DNA from: Methylomonas paludis
GTDB taxonomy: Bacteria > Pseudomonadota > Gammaproteobacteria > Methylococcales > Methylomonadaceae
Assembly: GCF_018734325.1 (NCBI RefSeq)
Contig: NZ_CP073754.1
Location: forward strand, 1,178,001 to 1,242,000
DNA: 64,000 nucleotides
Direction of reading: 5' to 3'
Below are positions 28,978 to 38,795 of this stretch, piece by piece; the stretch's first letter is position 1; every line of letters begins with the position of its first letter. A model generated the notes under the pieces. The model worked only from the letters and a program-made list of their open reading frames with translations, was not told where the DNA came from and ran no database searches. The translations under genes and the position numbers were made by a program.

Positions 28978-29142
28978 GCACTAGCTGCCAATTCCACCCG
29001 GATCCTTACAGCGTTGGCGCATCCAGGTATCTCTTTAAAAAGCAGGTGCTGGTAGGATATGCTAAGCCCAATGCAGCGCATCAAAAGCGCAGAGTGCCTG
29101 GGATCGCCAATAAATAACGCGTTGAAAAAGTCGTAAAACAAG

Positions 29143-29174
29143 GTTGGGTGGATTCCCCGCCAGGCAATCCACCC
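29143..29174 (+). repeat. REP hairpin variant (GTTGGGTGGATT)
   Basis: GGGTGGATTCCCCGCCAGG followed by CAATCCACCC; a diverged member of the GTAGGGTGGATT family. Just upstream, at about 29054-29083, lies a decayed GATGCGCATC-type repeat. Confidence 0.6.
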
Positions 29175-29186
29175 AAACACCGCCCA

Positions 29187-29813
29187 TCAGTTAATATGGC
29201 CCCAGCGTTTCCAGCCCAGAAAGCCGAATACAACGCTGCCAAACAACCATGCCGCCGCTGGTAACGGTACCGATGAAATTGTCCATAGCCCAATTTGCCC
29301 AGTACTGGCCTGAACGTGCTTAGTATTGCCAAAAGGATCATAGGTAGCGTTTACCAACACGCCACTGCCATGTAGGGCTTGAAAAAAAGCCGGAGAACTG
29401 GGATATGTTTCATAAATCTCAATGTAACCGCTGACATTGCTGGCAGCGGGGAAGTTATAGTTAACAGAAAAATCAACTATTTTTCCCGAACTGTCAGTTT
29501 GAAAAGTAAGCTCTTTTAAGGCACCGGAATTCAGCGTTGAATTATCCGAATAGCTGCCATCAGATATAGACCAACTCAGCGGTATTGTATTGTTATCAGA
29601 CGCAGTAGCAGGTGCCAGATTGGCAGCCAAGGGCTGAGCAAGCGTAAATGAAAAAGTGGCGTGATCAGATAAAGACGCAGACGGAAACAGCGATGGGTCT
29701 ATCGTATTGGAAACATTGGTATAGGGTGCGCTTTGATAGCTATACAAAATGGTTGCATGGGCATTTAGACTAAGCAGCAAGCCACTGACCAAAACTGTTT
29801 TAATATATTGCAT
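29187..29813 (-). CDS. Secreted protein with VPLPA-type sorting tail
   Basis: The 208-residue protein has a signal peptide (cleavage likely after LNAHA, about residue 20) and a C-terminal sorting tail: VPLPAAAWLFGS, a hydrophobic helix, then basic WKRWGHIN. This is a PEP-CTERM relative (VPLPA form), processed by an exosortase-type system. The Ser/Asn/Thr-rich middle gives no function. It probably ends up at the cell surface or in the exopolysaccharide. Confidence 0.75.
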   Translation of the reverse strand: MQYIKTVLVSGLLLSLNAHATILYSYQSAPYTNVSNTIDPSLFPSASLSDHATFSFTLAQPLAANLAPATASDNNTIPLSWSISDGSYSDNSTLNSGALKELTFQTDSSGKIVDFSVNYNFPAASNVSGYIEIYETYPSSPAFFQALHGSGVLVNATYDPFGNTKHVQASTGQIGLWTISSVPLPAAAWLFGSVVFGFLGWKRWGHIN

Positions 29814-30036
29814 GGACTACCTCCTCATTATAGTTATTAGAAATCCAATAGTGCTTAATATTGAACCGCTGTTATTAAAATTGATAATTTCCAGTTTGTA
29901 AATAGACAATAAACAAATGTTAAATAATCAGCTAAACTTTGCCTAAACCAGCCCCCATAAGCAATAATTTCCCCACAATGGCACTTCCCGCGCCGCATAT
30001 GGTCATACCGGCAACACTCAATCATTTGGACAGATC

Positions 30037-30495
30037 ATGAAAAACATTAGGCATATAATTAGCGTATTTATTGCCGTCTGTGTGTGTGCTGCCAGTACTT
30101 CAGCGTTTGCGCACGGCGGTGGCGGCGGTGGTGGACACGGAGGCGGCGGCCACGGTGGCGGAGGCGGTTGGGGCGGACACGGCGGCGGCTGGGGCGGATA
30201 CCACGGCGGTTGGGGCGGTAGCCATATAGGGTTTTATATGGGCGGGCCGATCTACCCATATGGTTTTGGCTACGGCTATGGCTACCCCTATTATCCCTAT
30301 TCACCGTCTATAGTCACAGTACCGGTCCCGGTGCAGCCGCCGACTTACATCCAGCAGTCGCCGCCGCCACCGGCGCCAGCCCAGGTCAACGAGGCCGATT
30401 ACTGGCATTATTGTACAAATCCCGAGGGTTATTACCCTTATGTGAAAGAATGTCCGGGCGGCTGGCAACTGGTGTCGCCCACCCCTAAGCAATAA
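30037..30495 (+). CDS. Gly/His-rich secreted protein
   Basis: The 152-residue product has a signal peptide ending AFAHG, a Gly-rich region with regularly spaced His (GGGHGGGGHGG, about residues 26-65), a Tyr/Gly/Pro segment, and a C-terminal domain with WHYCTNPEGYYPYVKECPGG. The latter cysteine-containing motif is common in small exported proteins that occur beside glycine-zipper lipoproteins. The His-rich part could bind metal ions such as copper, which is inference. It lies 12 bases before the next gene, so the two form an operon. Confidence 0.75.
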   Translation: MKNIRHIISVFIAVCVCAASTSAFAHGGGGGGGHGGGGHGGGGGWGGHGGGWGGYHGGWGGSHIGFYMGGPIYPYGFGYGYGYPYYPYSPSIVTVPVPVQPPTYIQQSPPPPAPAQVNEADYWHYCTNPEGYYPYVKECPGGWQLVSPTPKQ

Positions 30496-30507
30496 GGAGT
30501 CAACATT

Positions 30508-31038
30508 ATGTCAGGATATACCTTAATCCCGGTTGCCGGCCTGGCCTTACTGGTCAGCGCTTGCGCCACCATCCCGGACGGCCCCAGCGTCATGGTTTTA
30601 CCGGGGGCCGGCCAATCTTTCGACCAGTTTCGGGCCGATGATGTGGTTTGCCAGCAATTCGCCAGTTTTCAGGTCGGTGGCGTCAAAGCCAGTGATGCCG
30701 CATTGAGCAGTGGCGTCACCAGCGCCGCCATCGGCACTGCAGTCGGTGCCGCCGCCGGCGCAGCGTTTGGCGGCGGCACCGGGGCCGCAATCGGTGCCGG
30801 CGGCGGCTTGCTGGCCGGCAGCGCCGTGGGTGCAGGCACAGCCAGCAGTTCCCGCTACGGCACCCAGGAGCGGTATGACATCGCCTACGTGCAATGCATG
30901 TATGCCAAAGGCCATCAAGTGCCGGTGTCCGGCCAATTTTCCAATGTAGTGCCCAGACAACCGGCAGCCGTTACCGCACCCAGCGCCCATATCCCACCGC
31001 CACCGCCCGGATCACCGCCGCCACCGCCACCGCATTAA
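30508..31038 (+). CDS. Glycine-zipper lipoprotein
   Basis: The 176-residue protein has a lipobox (LVSACA, Cys near residue 19), followed by a Gly/Ala-rich glycine-zipper region (AIGTAVGAAAGAAFGGGTG, residues ~72-110) of the type that inserts in or spans membranes. It ends in a polyproline stretch. It is coupled to the His-rich protein gene, with GGAG upstream of the ATG. It probably sits in the outer membrane. Confidence 0.78.
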   Translation: MSGYTLIPVAGLALLVSACATIPDGPSVMVLPGAGQSFDQFRADDVVCQQFASFQVGGVKASDAALSSGVTSAAIGTAVGAAAGAAFGGGTGAAIGAGGGLLAGSAVGAGTASSSRYGTQERYDIAYVQCMYAKGHQVPVSGQFSNVVPRQPAAVTAPSAHIPPPPPGSPPPPPPH

Positions 31039-31267
31039 GCCTGTTAAAATAAATGCATATCAAACTTCGGCAGTTAAACACTGCCGGGTTTTGCAGTGAT
31101 CCGGCCTCCAGCCTCAATTCAAAGCATAGGCTGTGCTGAACCCAGTGCAGCGCATCAATCACAGAATGCGCCGCCAGATACCGGCACATCCTCTAACGCT
31201 GCGTTGCATTAAGGCTATACTAAACACAGCCCTGTTAAACTTAAGCAATTTTCCGCTCAGTAAATTC

Positions 31268-32581
31268 ATGCTCATCAACACAACTCAAACCCGGATCAGC
31301 CTGCTGATGGTGCTTGGCCTGACATTCTGCCTGCAGAGCGGCTGTTCCTCCAAACCCGCCAAACCCAGCCCGGAAGAACAACTGCAAAAATTAACCGACA
31401 GCCTGGATAACGGCGGCTATGCTTCAGCCGGGCGTCAGACCATAGACAGCCGCCGGGAAACCTGGAACGACGACACCGCTCAACTGGATGTAGTAATGAC
31501 GGCACCTAACAACGCCGGTAAATATCCCTTACTGGTGTATCTGCCCAGTTTGGGCGAAACAGCCGATGCCGCCAAATTATGGCGGGAAACCTGGGCCAAA
31601 GCCGGTTATGCCGTATTCAGCATGCAGCCGCAGGCCATAGGCCAGGCCTTACAAGAATTAGGCCCGGCGCGCGGCGGCAAGGACGAGGCCGATGCTGCAG
31701 ATAACAAGGATGATGAATCAACCGACCCTGATTCGGAAGAGGGCAATAAAGCCAGACGCTCCAAATCGGCGCGCTCCAGTGAATTACGCTATCTGGGCCA
31801 CGAATATTTTGCCGTCGATAATCTTAAGCTACGCATGGCCCAACTGTTTTGGGCCTATCAGCAACTCAAAACCCGTGCCGAACAAGGCCAGCCCTTATAT
31901 CAAAGTGCCGATTTCAGCAAAGTGATACTGGTAGGCTACGACCTGGGCGCACAAACCGTGGCAGCCGTATTGGGCGAAGATTTTAAAGTCAGTTTACCGG
32001 TGGACAGCCGCCTGCAAGCCAGTGCCGCCATATTGTTAAGCCCCTCTATCGATCTGGCCGAAGGCAATGTCCGCAACCGGTTTCAAAAACTTAAAATGCC
32101 GCTGCTGGTCATATCCGGCCAAGAGGACAACGATCCCTACGCCATCAGCTCCGCTTCAGTGCGGGCAGCGGTATGGGAGTTTTCGCCGCCCGGCGACAAA
32201 TACCTGCTATCCTTGACCGGCAATATTCACGAATTACTGGCCGGTACCGAACTGGGCGGCGGCATGCCCGGAAAACCGGAAAAAGATGACTCATCCTGGT
32301 TTGGCCTGGGCGGCAAAAATAACGACGATTATGCCGGCCAGCCCTTGCAATACGGCGGTGGTCGCAGCGGCGGCCCCGGCGGTGGCGGGCCAGGCCGGGG
32401 TCGGCCGGGACAGGGTAAATTCATAAACGCCGAACTGGGTTATAAAGAAGTGGCCGCCGTACTCAGTGCCAGCACCGCATTTCTGGATGCCCAAGTCAAA
32501 AACGATGAGTTTGCCCAATACTGGCTGAAAGACCACGCCTCAAAATGGCTGGATAGAGCCGGCACCCTAAAAGTCAGATAA
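31268..32581 (+). CDS. Alpha/beta-hydrolase-like lipoprotein
   Basis: From ATG 31268 the 437-residue product has a lipobox (LQSGCS) and is probably anchored in the outer membrane. The fold resembles dienelactone-hydrolase or PAF-acetylhydrolase-like proteins: YPLLVYLPSLGETAD after strand 3 and VILVGYDLGAQT as nucleophile elbow. The usual Ser in G-x-S-x-G is Asp here (GYDLG). A charged insertion (EADAADNKDDESTDPDSEEG) lies between. A possible catalytic His follows in GNIHELL. The upstream in-frame region to 31133 has no signal peptide, so I rejected that start. Confidence 0.7.
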   Translation: MLINTTQTRISLLMVLGLTFCLQSGCSSKPAKPSPEEQLQKLTDSLDNGGYASAGRQTIDSRRETWNDDTAQLDVVMTAPNNAGKYPLLVYLPSLGETADAAKLWRETWAKAGYAVFSMQPQAIGQALQELGPARGGKDEADAADNKDDESTDPDSEEGNKARRSKSARSSELRYLGHEYFAVDNLKLRMAQLFWAYQQLKTRAEQGQPLYQSADFSKVILVGYDLGAQTVAAVLGEDFKVSLPVDSRLQASAAILLSPSIDLAEGNVRNRFQKLKMPLLVISGQEDNDPYAISSASVRAAVWEFSPPGDKYLLSLTGNIHELLAGTELGGGMPGKPEKDDSSWFGLGGKNNDDYAGQPLQYGGGRSGGPGGGGPGRGRPGQGKFINAELGYKEVAAVLSASTAFLDAQVKNDEFAQYWLKDHASKWLDRAGTLKVR

Positions 32582-32594
32582 ATTAACGCCAGCC

Positions 32595-34109
32595 ATGTCG
32601 CGCCTGATCCTCACCACCCTTAACGCCCGCTATATCCACAGCGCTTTCGGCCTGCGCTATCTATACGCCAATCTGCAGGAACTGCAGACCGATTGCCGCA
32701 TCCTGGAATTCGGCATCAATCAGCGCCCGGTGGAAATTGTCGAAGCTTTATTGCAAGCCCGGCCCCAGATCATCGGCTTTGGCGTCTATATCTGGAACGT
32801 CAGCGAAATCAGCGCCGTGCTGGCCATACTGCGCCAAGTGGCCCCAGACATCATCCTGGTGCTGGGCGGCCCGGAAGTCAGCCATCCCCCGGATTTACCC
32901 GCTGCAGCAGACTATGCCGACTACATCATCACCGGTCACGCCGAACTCAGCTTCCGGCAACTATGCCGGGAACTGGCCGTCGGCCACCGCCCAGCCCAGC
33001 GCATCATCAGCGGCGAAACCGCGCCCTTAACCGCACTGGCTTCGCCCTATCCTTATTACACCGACACCGATATCCAGCAGCGGCTGATCTATGTCGAAGC
33101 CTCGCGCGGCTGCCCGTTTAAATGCGAATTTTGCCTGTCGGCACTGGACAGCACCGCCAAACCCTTTGCCCTGCCGGCATTTTTACAAGATATGGACACC
33201 CTGTACCAGCGCGGCGCCCGGCATTTTAAATTTATCGACCGCACCTTTAATCTGAAACTGGATACCAGCATCCAGATTCTGGATTTTTTTCTGCAGCGGC
33301 TCAGCCCGGATTTATTCCTGCATTTTGAAGTCATACCCGATAACCTGCCGGAACGCCTGCAACAAGTAATCCAGCAATTTCCGCCCGGCGTCCTGCAATT
33401 TGAAATCGGCGTACAAAGCTTCGATGCCGAAGTCCAGCAGCGCATCAGCCGCCGCCAGGACAACGCCAAAACCCAGCACAACCTGCGCTGGCTGCGCCAG
33501 CATACCCACACCCACATTCATGCCGACCTGATCGTCGGCCTGCCCGGCGATACCCTAAGCGGCTTTGGCCGCAGCTTTGACCAACTGATCGCCTTAAACC
33601 CCCAGGAAATCCAGGTCGGCATCCTCAAACGCCTGCGCGGCGCCCCCATCAACCGCCATAGCGAAACCTACCAGATGCGCTATGACCCCAATCCGCCCTA
33701 CACCATACTCAGCACCCGCGACATGGACTTCAACACCCTGCAGCGCCTGAACCGCTTCGCCCGCTACTGGGACATGATAGGCAACTCCGGCCGGTTTAGC
33801 GCCGCCTTGGCAATCCTGTTAGCCGACCAGCCCTTCGCCAACTTCCTGCAATTCAGCGACGCCCTGTACGCCCACAGCAGCAGCACCTGGCAGATAGCCC
33901 TGAAACGCCTGTTCGAACTGACCTACCAAGTCATGACCGCCAGCCTGCAACTACCCGCAGACCAGGTTGCCGCCGCCCTGCAACAAGACTTCGCCCGCAG
34001 CGGCGAAAAATCCCTACCCGACTTCCTCAAACACCGCCAACACCCCAGCACCAAACCCGCCACCGCCAACCGCCGCCAACAGCGCTTCCAAATAATCGGG
34101 TCAGGTTAA
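32595..34109 (+). CDS. B12-binding radical SAM protein (DUF4080 type)
   Basis: The 504-residue protein has an N-terminal cobalamin-binding-like domain (residues ~1-140, with the VLGGPEVSH segment) and a radical SAM core whose CxxxCxxC cluster motif is in RGCPFKCEFCLS (residues ~177-188). The C-terminal DUF4080-like region continues to the end. Such enzymes methylate or otherwise modify unknown substrates. The gene starts 13 bases after the hydrolase-like lipoprotein gene. The very C-terminus is low-complexity and basic. Confidence 0.87.
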   Translation: MSRLILTTLNARYIHSAFGLRYLYANLQELQTDCRILEFGINQRPVEIVEALLQARPQIIGFGVYIWNVSEISAVLAILRQVAPDIILVLGGPEVSHPPDLPAAADYADYIITGHAELSFRQLCRELAVGHRPAQRIISGETAPLTALASPYPYYTDTDIQQRLIYVEASRGCPFKCEFCLSALDSTAKPFALPAFLQDMDTLYQRGARHFKFIDRTFNLKLDTSIQILDFFLQRLSPDLFLHFEVIPDNLPERLQQVIQQFPPGVLQFEIGVQSFDAEVQQRISRRQDNAKTQHNLRWLRQHTHTHIHADLIVGLPGDTLSGFGRSFDQLIALNPQEIQVGILKRLRGAPINRHSETYQMRYDPNPPYTILSTRDMDFNTLQRLNRFARYWDMIGNSGRFSAALAILLADQPFANFLQFSDALYAHSSSTWQIALKRLFELTYQVMTASLQLPADQVAAALQQDFARSGEKSLPDFLKHRQHPSTKPATANRRQQRFQIIGSG

Positions 34110-34147
34110 CTTATTTACCACCCCCAAAAAAACCAACGTAGCCTCGA

Positions 34148-35506
34148 TTGTGGCAGCAAACCGGCGGCACCAATGACAGACTGGATCTGTTTGCCTGGGT
34201 CACCGTCAATACCGGCACCGGCGGCGCAACCACCGGCGTGACCCTGGCCAACCCAGGTCAAGGCGGCGAGTTGATGGGCTTTTTTAATATGAACCAGGGC
34301 GATGCCCCCTATTTTAAACAACTGGCGCAAAACTGGGCCATCAGCGATAACTATCATCAAGCCATCCTGGGCGGCACCGGCGCCAATTTCTTTGCCCTGG
34401 CTACCGGCGATGTCGCGGTCTATCAAAATAACGGCGTGTTAGCCACACCACCCGCCAATCAAATCGAAAACCCCAATCCGCAAGCCGGCACCACCAATTT
34501 CTACAGCAATGACGGTTACGAAGGCGGCTCCTATGTCAACTGTTCCGACATCAGCCAACCGGGCGTTTCCGCCATCCTCAATCTATTGAACAGCAAAGGC
34601 CGGGCCAGCAAATGCGAAACCGGCGCTTACTATCTGGTCAACAACTACAACCCGCCTTACGATGTCTACGGCACTGCCTATGCCCTGGGTGCCACCAGTT
34701 ATGTGTATCCGCCGCAAACCGTGCCTACCATCGGTGAATTATTATCGGCACATAACGTCAGCTGGAGCTGGTACACCGGTGGCCGCTCCGATGCGGATAT
34801 CCTTGCCGACCCTATCTACATCAACGATGTCTACCCCCCAGTGTATGCCCAGGTCAGCGCCTCACCCAAACTGGCAGGCTATCCGGCCAGCGTCATCGCT
34901 TCAGTCGCCCAATCCAACGCCATTCCCATCGCCAGAGGCTATATCTACAACACCCTGGGCGACCCGCTTAATGCCTCAGCCAACGTGGTCGGCTCCAGCA
35001 GTTTAAACGCCAATCTCAAAGGCTTAAACGCATTTTATAGCGATGTCACCAACGGCACCCTGCCGGAAGTATCGTTCGTGGTGCCAAAAAACATCAGCAG
35101 CGGCCATCCCGGATATTCAGCACCTTTTGAATACGAAGCCTTTTTGCAAGATCTGGTGACCAAAGTTCAGGCCTCCGGCCAGTGGGCCAGTACCGCGATT
35201 ATCATCACCACCGATGAAGGCGGCGGCTATTTCGATACCGGCTTTATCCAAAATCTGGATTTCTTCGGCGACGGCCCACGCATCCCTTTGCTGGTAGTGT
35301 CACCTTACGCCAAGAAAAACTATATCGATCATACCTATCAAGATCACGCCTCAATTTTAAAGTTTATCGAACATAACTGGAGCTTACCGTCATTATCGGC
35401 CCGCAGCCGCGACAACCTGCCCAACCCCTCGAAAGACTCCAATAATCTGTACCGTCCGGCCAACCAGCCTGCGGTCGGCGATTTAATGAGCCTGTTCAAG
35501 TTTTAA
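34148..35506 (+). pseudogene. 5'-truncated phosphoesterase (phospholipase C/acid phosphatase type)
   Basis: The reading frame of 452 codons carries the middle and C-terminal parts of the PF04185 family: DNYHQAILGGTGANFFALATGD, the SWSWYTGG segment, and the metal-binding TTDEGGGYFDT with later SPYAKKNYIDHTYQDHASILKFIE. The N-terminal portion with signal peptide and the metal-binding DHxxxxMxENRSFD-type motif is missing. A stop codon (TAG 34139-34141) lies in the same frame just upstream. The break coincides with the GTAGCCTCGAT head of a REP. I treat it as a truncated relic. Confidence 0.78.
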
Positions 35507-35547
35507 GTTAGCCAATTAATCCATATTGATACTTTGGAGTTATCATC

Positions 35548-36252
35548 ATGAAAAATCTGCTCAAAACCCTAGTCTGGCTAAGCCTCAGCGCCGGCTCACT
35601 GGCCGCCCAGGCCGGTATCGTCGAACCCTTCACCGGCGGCCAGTTATCAGCCACCGGCTGGAGTACCGGCATCGGCGCCGACGCCAGCCTATATTTAAGC
35701 ACAGCCGCGCCGGACGGCAGCTATGGCATCGCCTTAAGCGAAGGTGTCTGGTCGTATAACCAGGATATCAGCTTCAGCGCCGGCGAAACCTTATCAGCCT
35801 GGATTAACCCCGGCCCCAGCCCAACCGCAGATAATAACGCCCAGGGCGGCCGCATTTATCTGGGCTTCGATGCCGGTGCCAACGGCGCCTATTCATTCGT
35901 AGCCGCATCCGATACCAATCAGCTGGGTTTTCAAAACAATACCGCCTATGCCACCCCGGATTTTAGCGCCACTAGCGCCCAAAATTATCTGGATCAATGG
36001 TATTTACTCACCATCAGCCTCAGCGCAGACGGCAGCGCCGCCACCGCCAACCTGTATGACAACAACGGCACCAGCCTGCTCAGCTCACTCACCCAAACCG
36101 GCCTGATCGGCACCGACACCGGCATCGCCCTGCGCGGCATCGGCGGCGCGGCCATCACCTCGCTCAGCATCACCGCCGTACCGCTACCCGCCGCCTTATG
36201 GCTATTTGGCCCCTGCAGCGGCCTATTACTAATCTCAAGCCGCCGTAAATAA
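35548..36252 (+). CDS. Secreted protein with VPLPA-type sorting tail
   Basis: The 234-residue protein has a signal peptide (MKNLLKTLVWLSLSAGS, cleavage after AQAG) and a C-terminal tail VPLPAALWLFGPCSGLLL followed by basic SSRRK, the PEP-CTERM/VPLPA arrangement. The middle is beta-rich and Ser/Gly/Ala/Asn-rich and could be a jelly-roll-like carbohydrate-binding fold (inference). A GGAG box lies upstream of the ATG. It follows the phosphoesterase relic by 41 bases. Confidence 0.75.
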   Translation: MKNLLKTLVWLSLSAGSLAAQAGIVEPFTGGQLSATGWSTGIGADASLYLSTAAPDGSYGIALSEGVWSYNQDISFSAGETLSAWINPGPSPTADNNAQGGRIYLGFDAGANGAYSFVAASDTNQLGFQNNTAYATPDFSATSAQNYLDQWYLLTISLSADGSAATANLYDNNGTSLLSSLTQTGLIGTDTGIALRGIGGAAITSLSITAVPLPAALWLFGPCSGLLLISSRRK

Positions 36253-36691
36253 AAATGCGGTCAGGTTAAATTAATTTAGCCCAGCGCCGCTTTTGCTACA
36301 ATACCCCGCCAAAAATGGGGTCAGGTTACATTATTTTAAGCCGGTAGCCTGACTTGGAAAATTTAACCTGACCCCAACCTTATCACCGTTACATCAACAA
36401 AGCCCATCAGCGCAGCAGAACCTATTTGAGGGGCGGTTTAAATCCAGTTTGATTGAAAGCGAGCGTTATCTGTAGATCAGTATGCGCTATATCGAAATGA
36501 AACCGGTTCGGGCCCAGATGGCCAGCCAGAGCAGGAAACCCTCCGGCGGCATCTGCATAAAGATTGTGCCTTGGGTTCCAGCCAATTTCAGGCCGATATA
36601 GAAAAAGCACTGGGCAGGCGGGTCAGCATAAAGCCGCAGGGTCGGCCCCGAAATCAGATGTATAATAACAATTTAACCTGATCACATCTTT
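36253..36691. other. Intergenic region with GGGGTCAGGTTA repeats and a RAYT relic
   Basis: Three copies of GGTCAGGTTA-type sequence lie at about 36258, 36316 and, inverted, 36362. They flank the RAYT relic described separately. The stretch separates the VPLPA protein from the RTX-like gene. Confidence 0.5.
36422..36680 (+). pseudogene. C-terminal relic of a REP-associated tyrosine transposase
   Basis: The first frame reads LFEGRFKSSLIESERYL and then hits a stop. A second frame continues with DCALGSSQFQADIEKALGRR and GRPRNQ before ending at about 36680. These are the conserved ends of RAYT (TnpA-REP) proteins, with the Arg-rich final motif. It is frameshifted and lacks the catalytic N-terminus with HUH motif and Tyr. 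The GGGGTCAGG sequences around it support the assignment. Confidence 0.6.
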
Positions 36692-38371
36692 ATGGCTAAT
36701 TTCAGTTTTTTTCAGGCAGTTGATATGACGCACCTGGCTGCCTGGTCCGGCACCGAAACCGCCGCTAGCAGCACGACTATTTCTCTGCAAGACAATCTCG
36801 GCGATTCAGCCACTTACTATGGCTCATTCCATTATAGCGGCCAGAAATTAAGCGGCGGTTATATCACCGGAATGGATGATTACCAGAACAATAGCCTGTA
36901 TTTTAAGGTTAACAACGTACACCTGGCTGTGCTTAATGCGTTCCGGCTGTTGAATAGCGGCAATGCGCAGAAATTGCTCAATCAGACCTTAACCGGCAAT
37001 GACAACATCACCGGATCAACCGGCGACGATATTTTGCAAGGCGGCAAAGGCAATAACACCCTAACGGGCGGCGGCGGCAACGACACCTTTTTAGTGTCCA
37101 GCGGCACAACCACCATCACCGATTTAGGCCTGGGAGCCGATGTACTGCAGGTAGCCAAAGGCGCCAAAGCCATCGCCAATTTACAAGCAGCCTGGACAGC
37201 CACCGCAGCCAGCCATAATGCCGGCCATGCCACCCTAAACAGTAATGGCTATGCGCTTGATCTGGCGGCAGCCGGCGGCAGCCAGGGCTACCAGATCAAC
37301 AATAGCGGCGCAGCCACCACCCTGCAAGGCTCGGCATTTGCCGACACCCTGACCAGCTTCGCGGTAAATGACAGCCTGACCGGCGGTTTAGGCAAAGATA
37401 CTTTCATTATCAAAGCGCTAAACAACCAGATCACCGACTTGGGCCTGGGCGCCGATAAACTCCAGGTCACCGCAGGTGCCTCAGTGTTTGCCCAGCTTGC
37501 CGCCGCCTGGACAGCCACATCAGCCACCCATAATGACGGTGCCGCCACCCTCAGCAGCCCCGGTTTTGCCGTCAATCTGGCAGCCGCATCCGGCAAACTG
37601 GGTTATATCATCAGCAATACCGGTGCCGCCACCAGCCTGATCGGCTCGGCATCCGCCGATACCTTACAAAGCGGCTTGGGCAGCGATACCCTGACCGGCG
37701 GTAAAGGCAACGACACCTTTATTATTAACGGCAGTCAAGTCACTATCAAAGACTTGGGCAAAGGTGCCGATGTCCTGCAGGTACAGGCCGGCGCCAGCGT
37801 CAGCGCCAACCTGGCCGCCGCCTGGACAGCCACAGCCGCCACCCATAATGACGGCAATGCCACCCTGCTTACCCACGCTAAAGCGCTTAACTTATCCGCA
37901 GTCACCAGCGGCAACGGCTTTGAATTGATCAATACCGGCAAAGCCACCAGCCTCACCGGCTCCAATTTCAACGACACCCTGATCGGCGGCTCAGGAAATG
38001 ACATACTCAACGGCGGCCAAGGCCAGGACGTATTAACCGGTGGCGGCGGCAAAAACGTATTTGTCTTTACCACCCTTAACTGCACCGAAACCATAACCGA
38101 TTTCGTCACCGGCAAAGACCATCTAAAATTTAGCGCCGCCGAATACAGCGGGCTGAATAGTCATCACAGCAAACTCAGCGACGCCCAGTTTTATGCCGCA
38201 CCAGACGCCGTAACGGCAGGCAACGCCGAAATACGATTCGTTTATAACACCAACACCGGCGACTTATACTACACCCCCCAAGGCAACGCCGGCTCCGCCC
38301 AGGAAATCGCCGTCCTAGGCATCGCCACCCACCCCGTACTGCAATACACCGACATCCAAATCAGCCATTAG
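36692..38371 (+). CDS. RTX-like calcium-binding repeat protein
   Basis: The 559-residue protein has no signal peptide, as expected for type I secretion. It has RTX nonapeptide-type repeats (GNDNITGSTGDD, GGKGNNTLTGGGGNDTF, GGSGNDILNGGQGQD) that bind Ca2+ outside the cell. Between them lie three copies of an about 95-residue unit containing TDLGLGAD(V/K)LQV, AAWTATxAxHN and NTGxAT. The C-terminal part (LKFSAAEYSGLN) resembles the conserved end of secreted hemolysin-type calcium-binding proteins. It stands alone; no type I secretion genes are in the window. Confidence 0.8.
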   Translation: MANFSFFQAVDMTHLAAWSGTETAASSTTISLQDNLGDSATYYGSFHYSGQKLSGGYITGMDDYQNNSLYFKVNNVHLAVLNAFRLLNSGNAQKLLNQTLTGNDNITGSTGDDILQGGKGNNTLTGGGGNDTFLVSSGTTTITDLGLGADVLQVAKGAKAIANLQAAWTATAASHNAGHATLNSNGYALDLAAAGGSQGYQINNSGAATTLQGSAFADTLTSFAVNDSLTGGLGKDTFIIKALNNQITDLGLGADKLQVTAGASVFAQLAAAWTATSATHNDGAATLSSPGFAVNLAAASGKLGYIISNTGAATSLIGSASADTLQSGLGSDTLTGGKGNDTFIINGSQVTIKDLGKGADVLQVQAGASVSANLAAAWTATAATHNDGNATLLTHAKALNLSAVTSGNGFELINTGKATSLTGSNFNDTLIGGSGNDILNGGQGQDVLTGGGGKNVFVFTTLNCTETITDFVTGKDHLKFSAAEYSGLNSHHSKLSDAQFYAAPDAVTAGNAEIRFVYNTNTGDLYYTPQGNAGSAQEIAVLGIATHPVLQYTDIQISH

Positions 38372-38407
38372 AAAATGGGGTCAGCCCCCCCGAGTCAGAC
38401 TAGAACC

Positions 38408-38438
38408 GTAGGCTGGGTAGAGCAAAGCGATACCCAGC
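38408..38438 (+). repeat. REP hairpin (GTAGGCTGGGTA family)
   Basis: GTAGGCTGGGTAGAGC followed by AAAGCGATACCCAGC: stem GCTGGGTA/TACCCAGC behind GTAG. A decayed relative lies near 38607. Confidence 0.7.
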
Positions 38439-38526
38439 TAACCACCACTAAAAATCGGCTCAAGTACAATTATTTTTCATTCCCCCACAAAATGTAACCC
38501 GACCCCCTTTCCCCAAAAAAACCACC

Positions 38527-38557
38527 GTAGCCTCGATGCAGCAACGCGGAATCGAGG
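38527..38557 (+). repeat. REP hairpin (GTAGCCTCGAT family)
   Basis: GTAGCCTCGATGCAGCAACG then CGGAATCGAGG. Confidence 0.75.
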
Positions 38558-38795
38558 ACGTAGGCTGCTAATCCCGCGATAACCCCAGCTATCTTGGCAA
38601 TAGAACCGTAGGCTAGCTAGAGCAAAGCGAAACCCTATCAGACCACTTGTAAAATAAATAAAAATGGGATCAGGTACAAATAGTTACATACACTCCCCAC
38701 ACATGTAACCGACTCTATTTTCTCCAAATCCTGGCATACAATTGATAAAAAGTATAATAAGGTTGTAAAAATGATAACTATTGAGGCCAACACCT

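Larger units (their letters stand above)
38372..38795. other. Intergenic stretch with clustered REP hairpins
   Basis: It holds the REPs at 38408-38438 and 38527-38557, a decayed one near 38607-38636, and GGGGTCAGG-type fragments. No gene is seen. Confidence 0.5.

Noticed and set aside
31133-31267. An N-terminal extension of the hydrolase-like lipoprotein
   Set aside because: The lipobox lies directly after the ATG at 31268. The upstream codons would hide the signal peptide.
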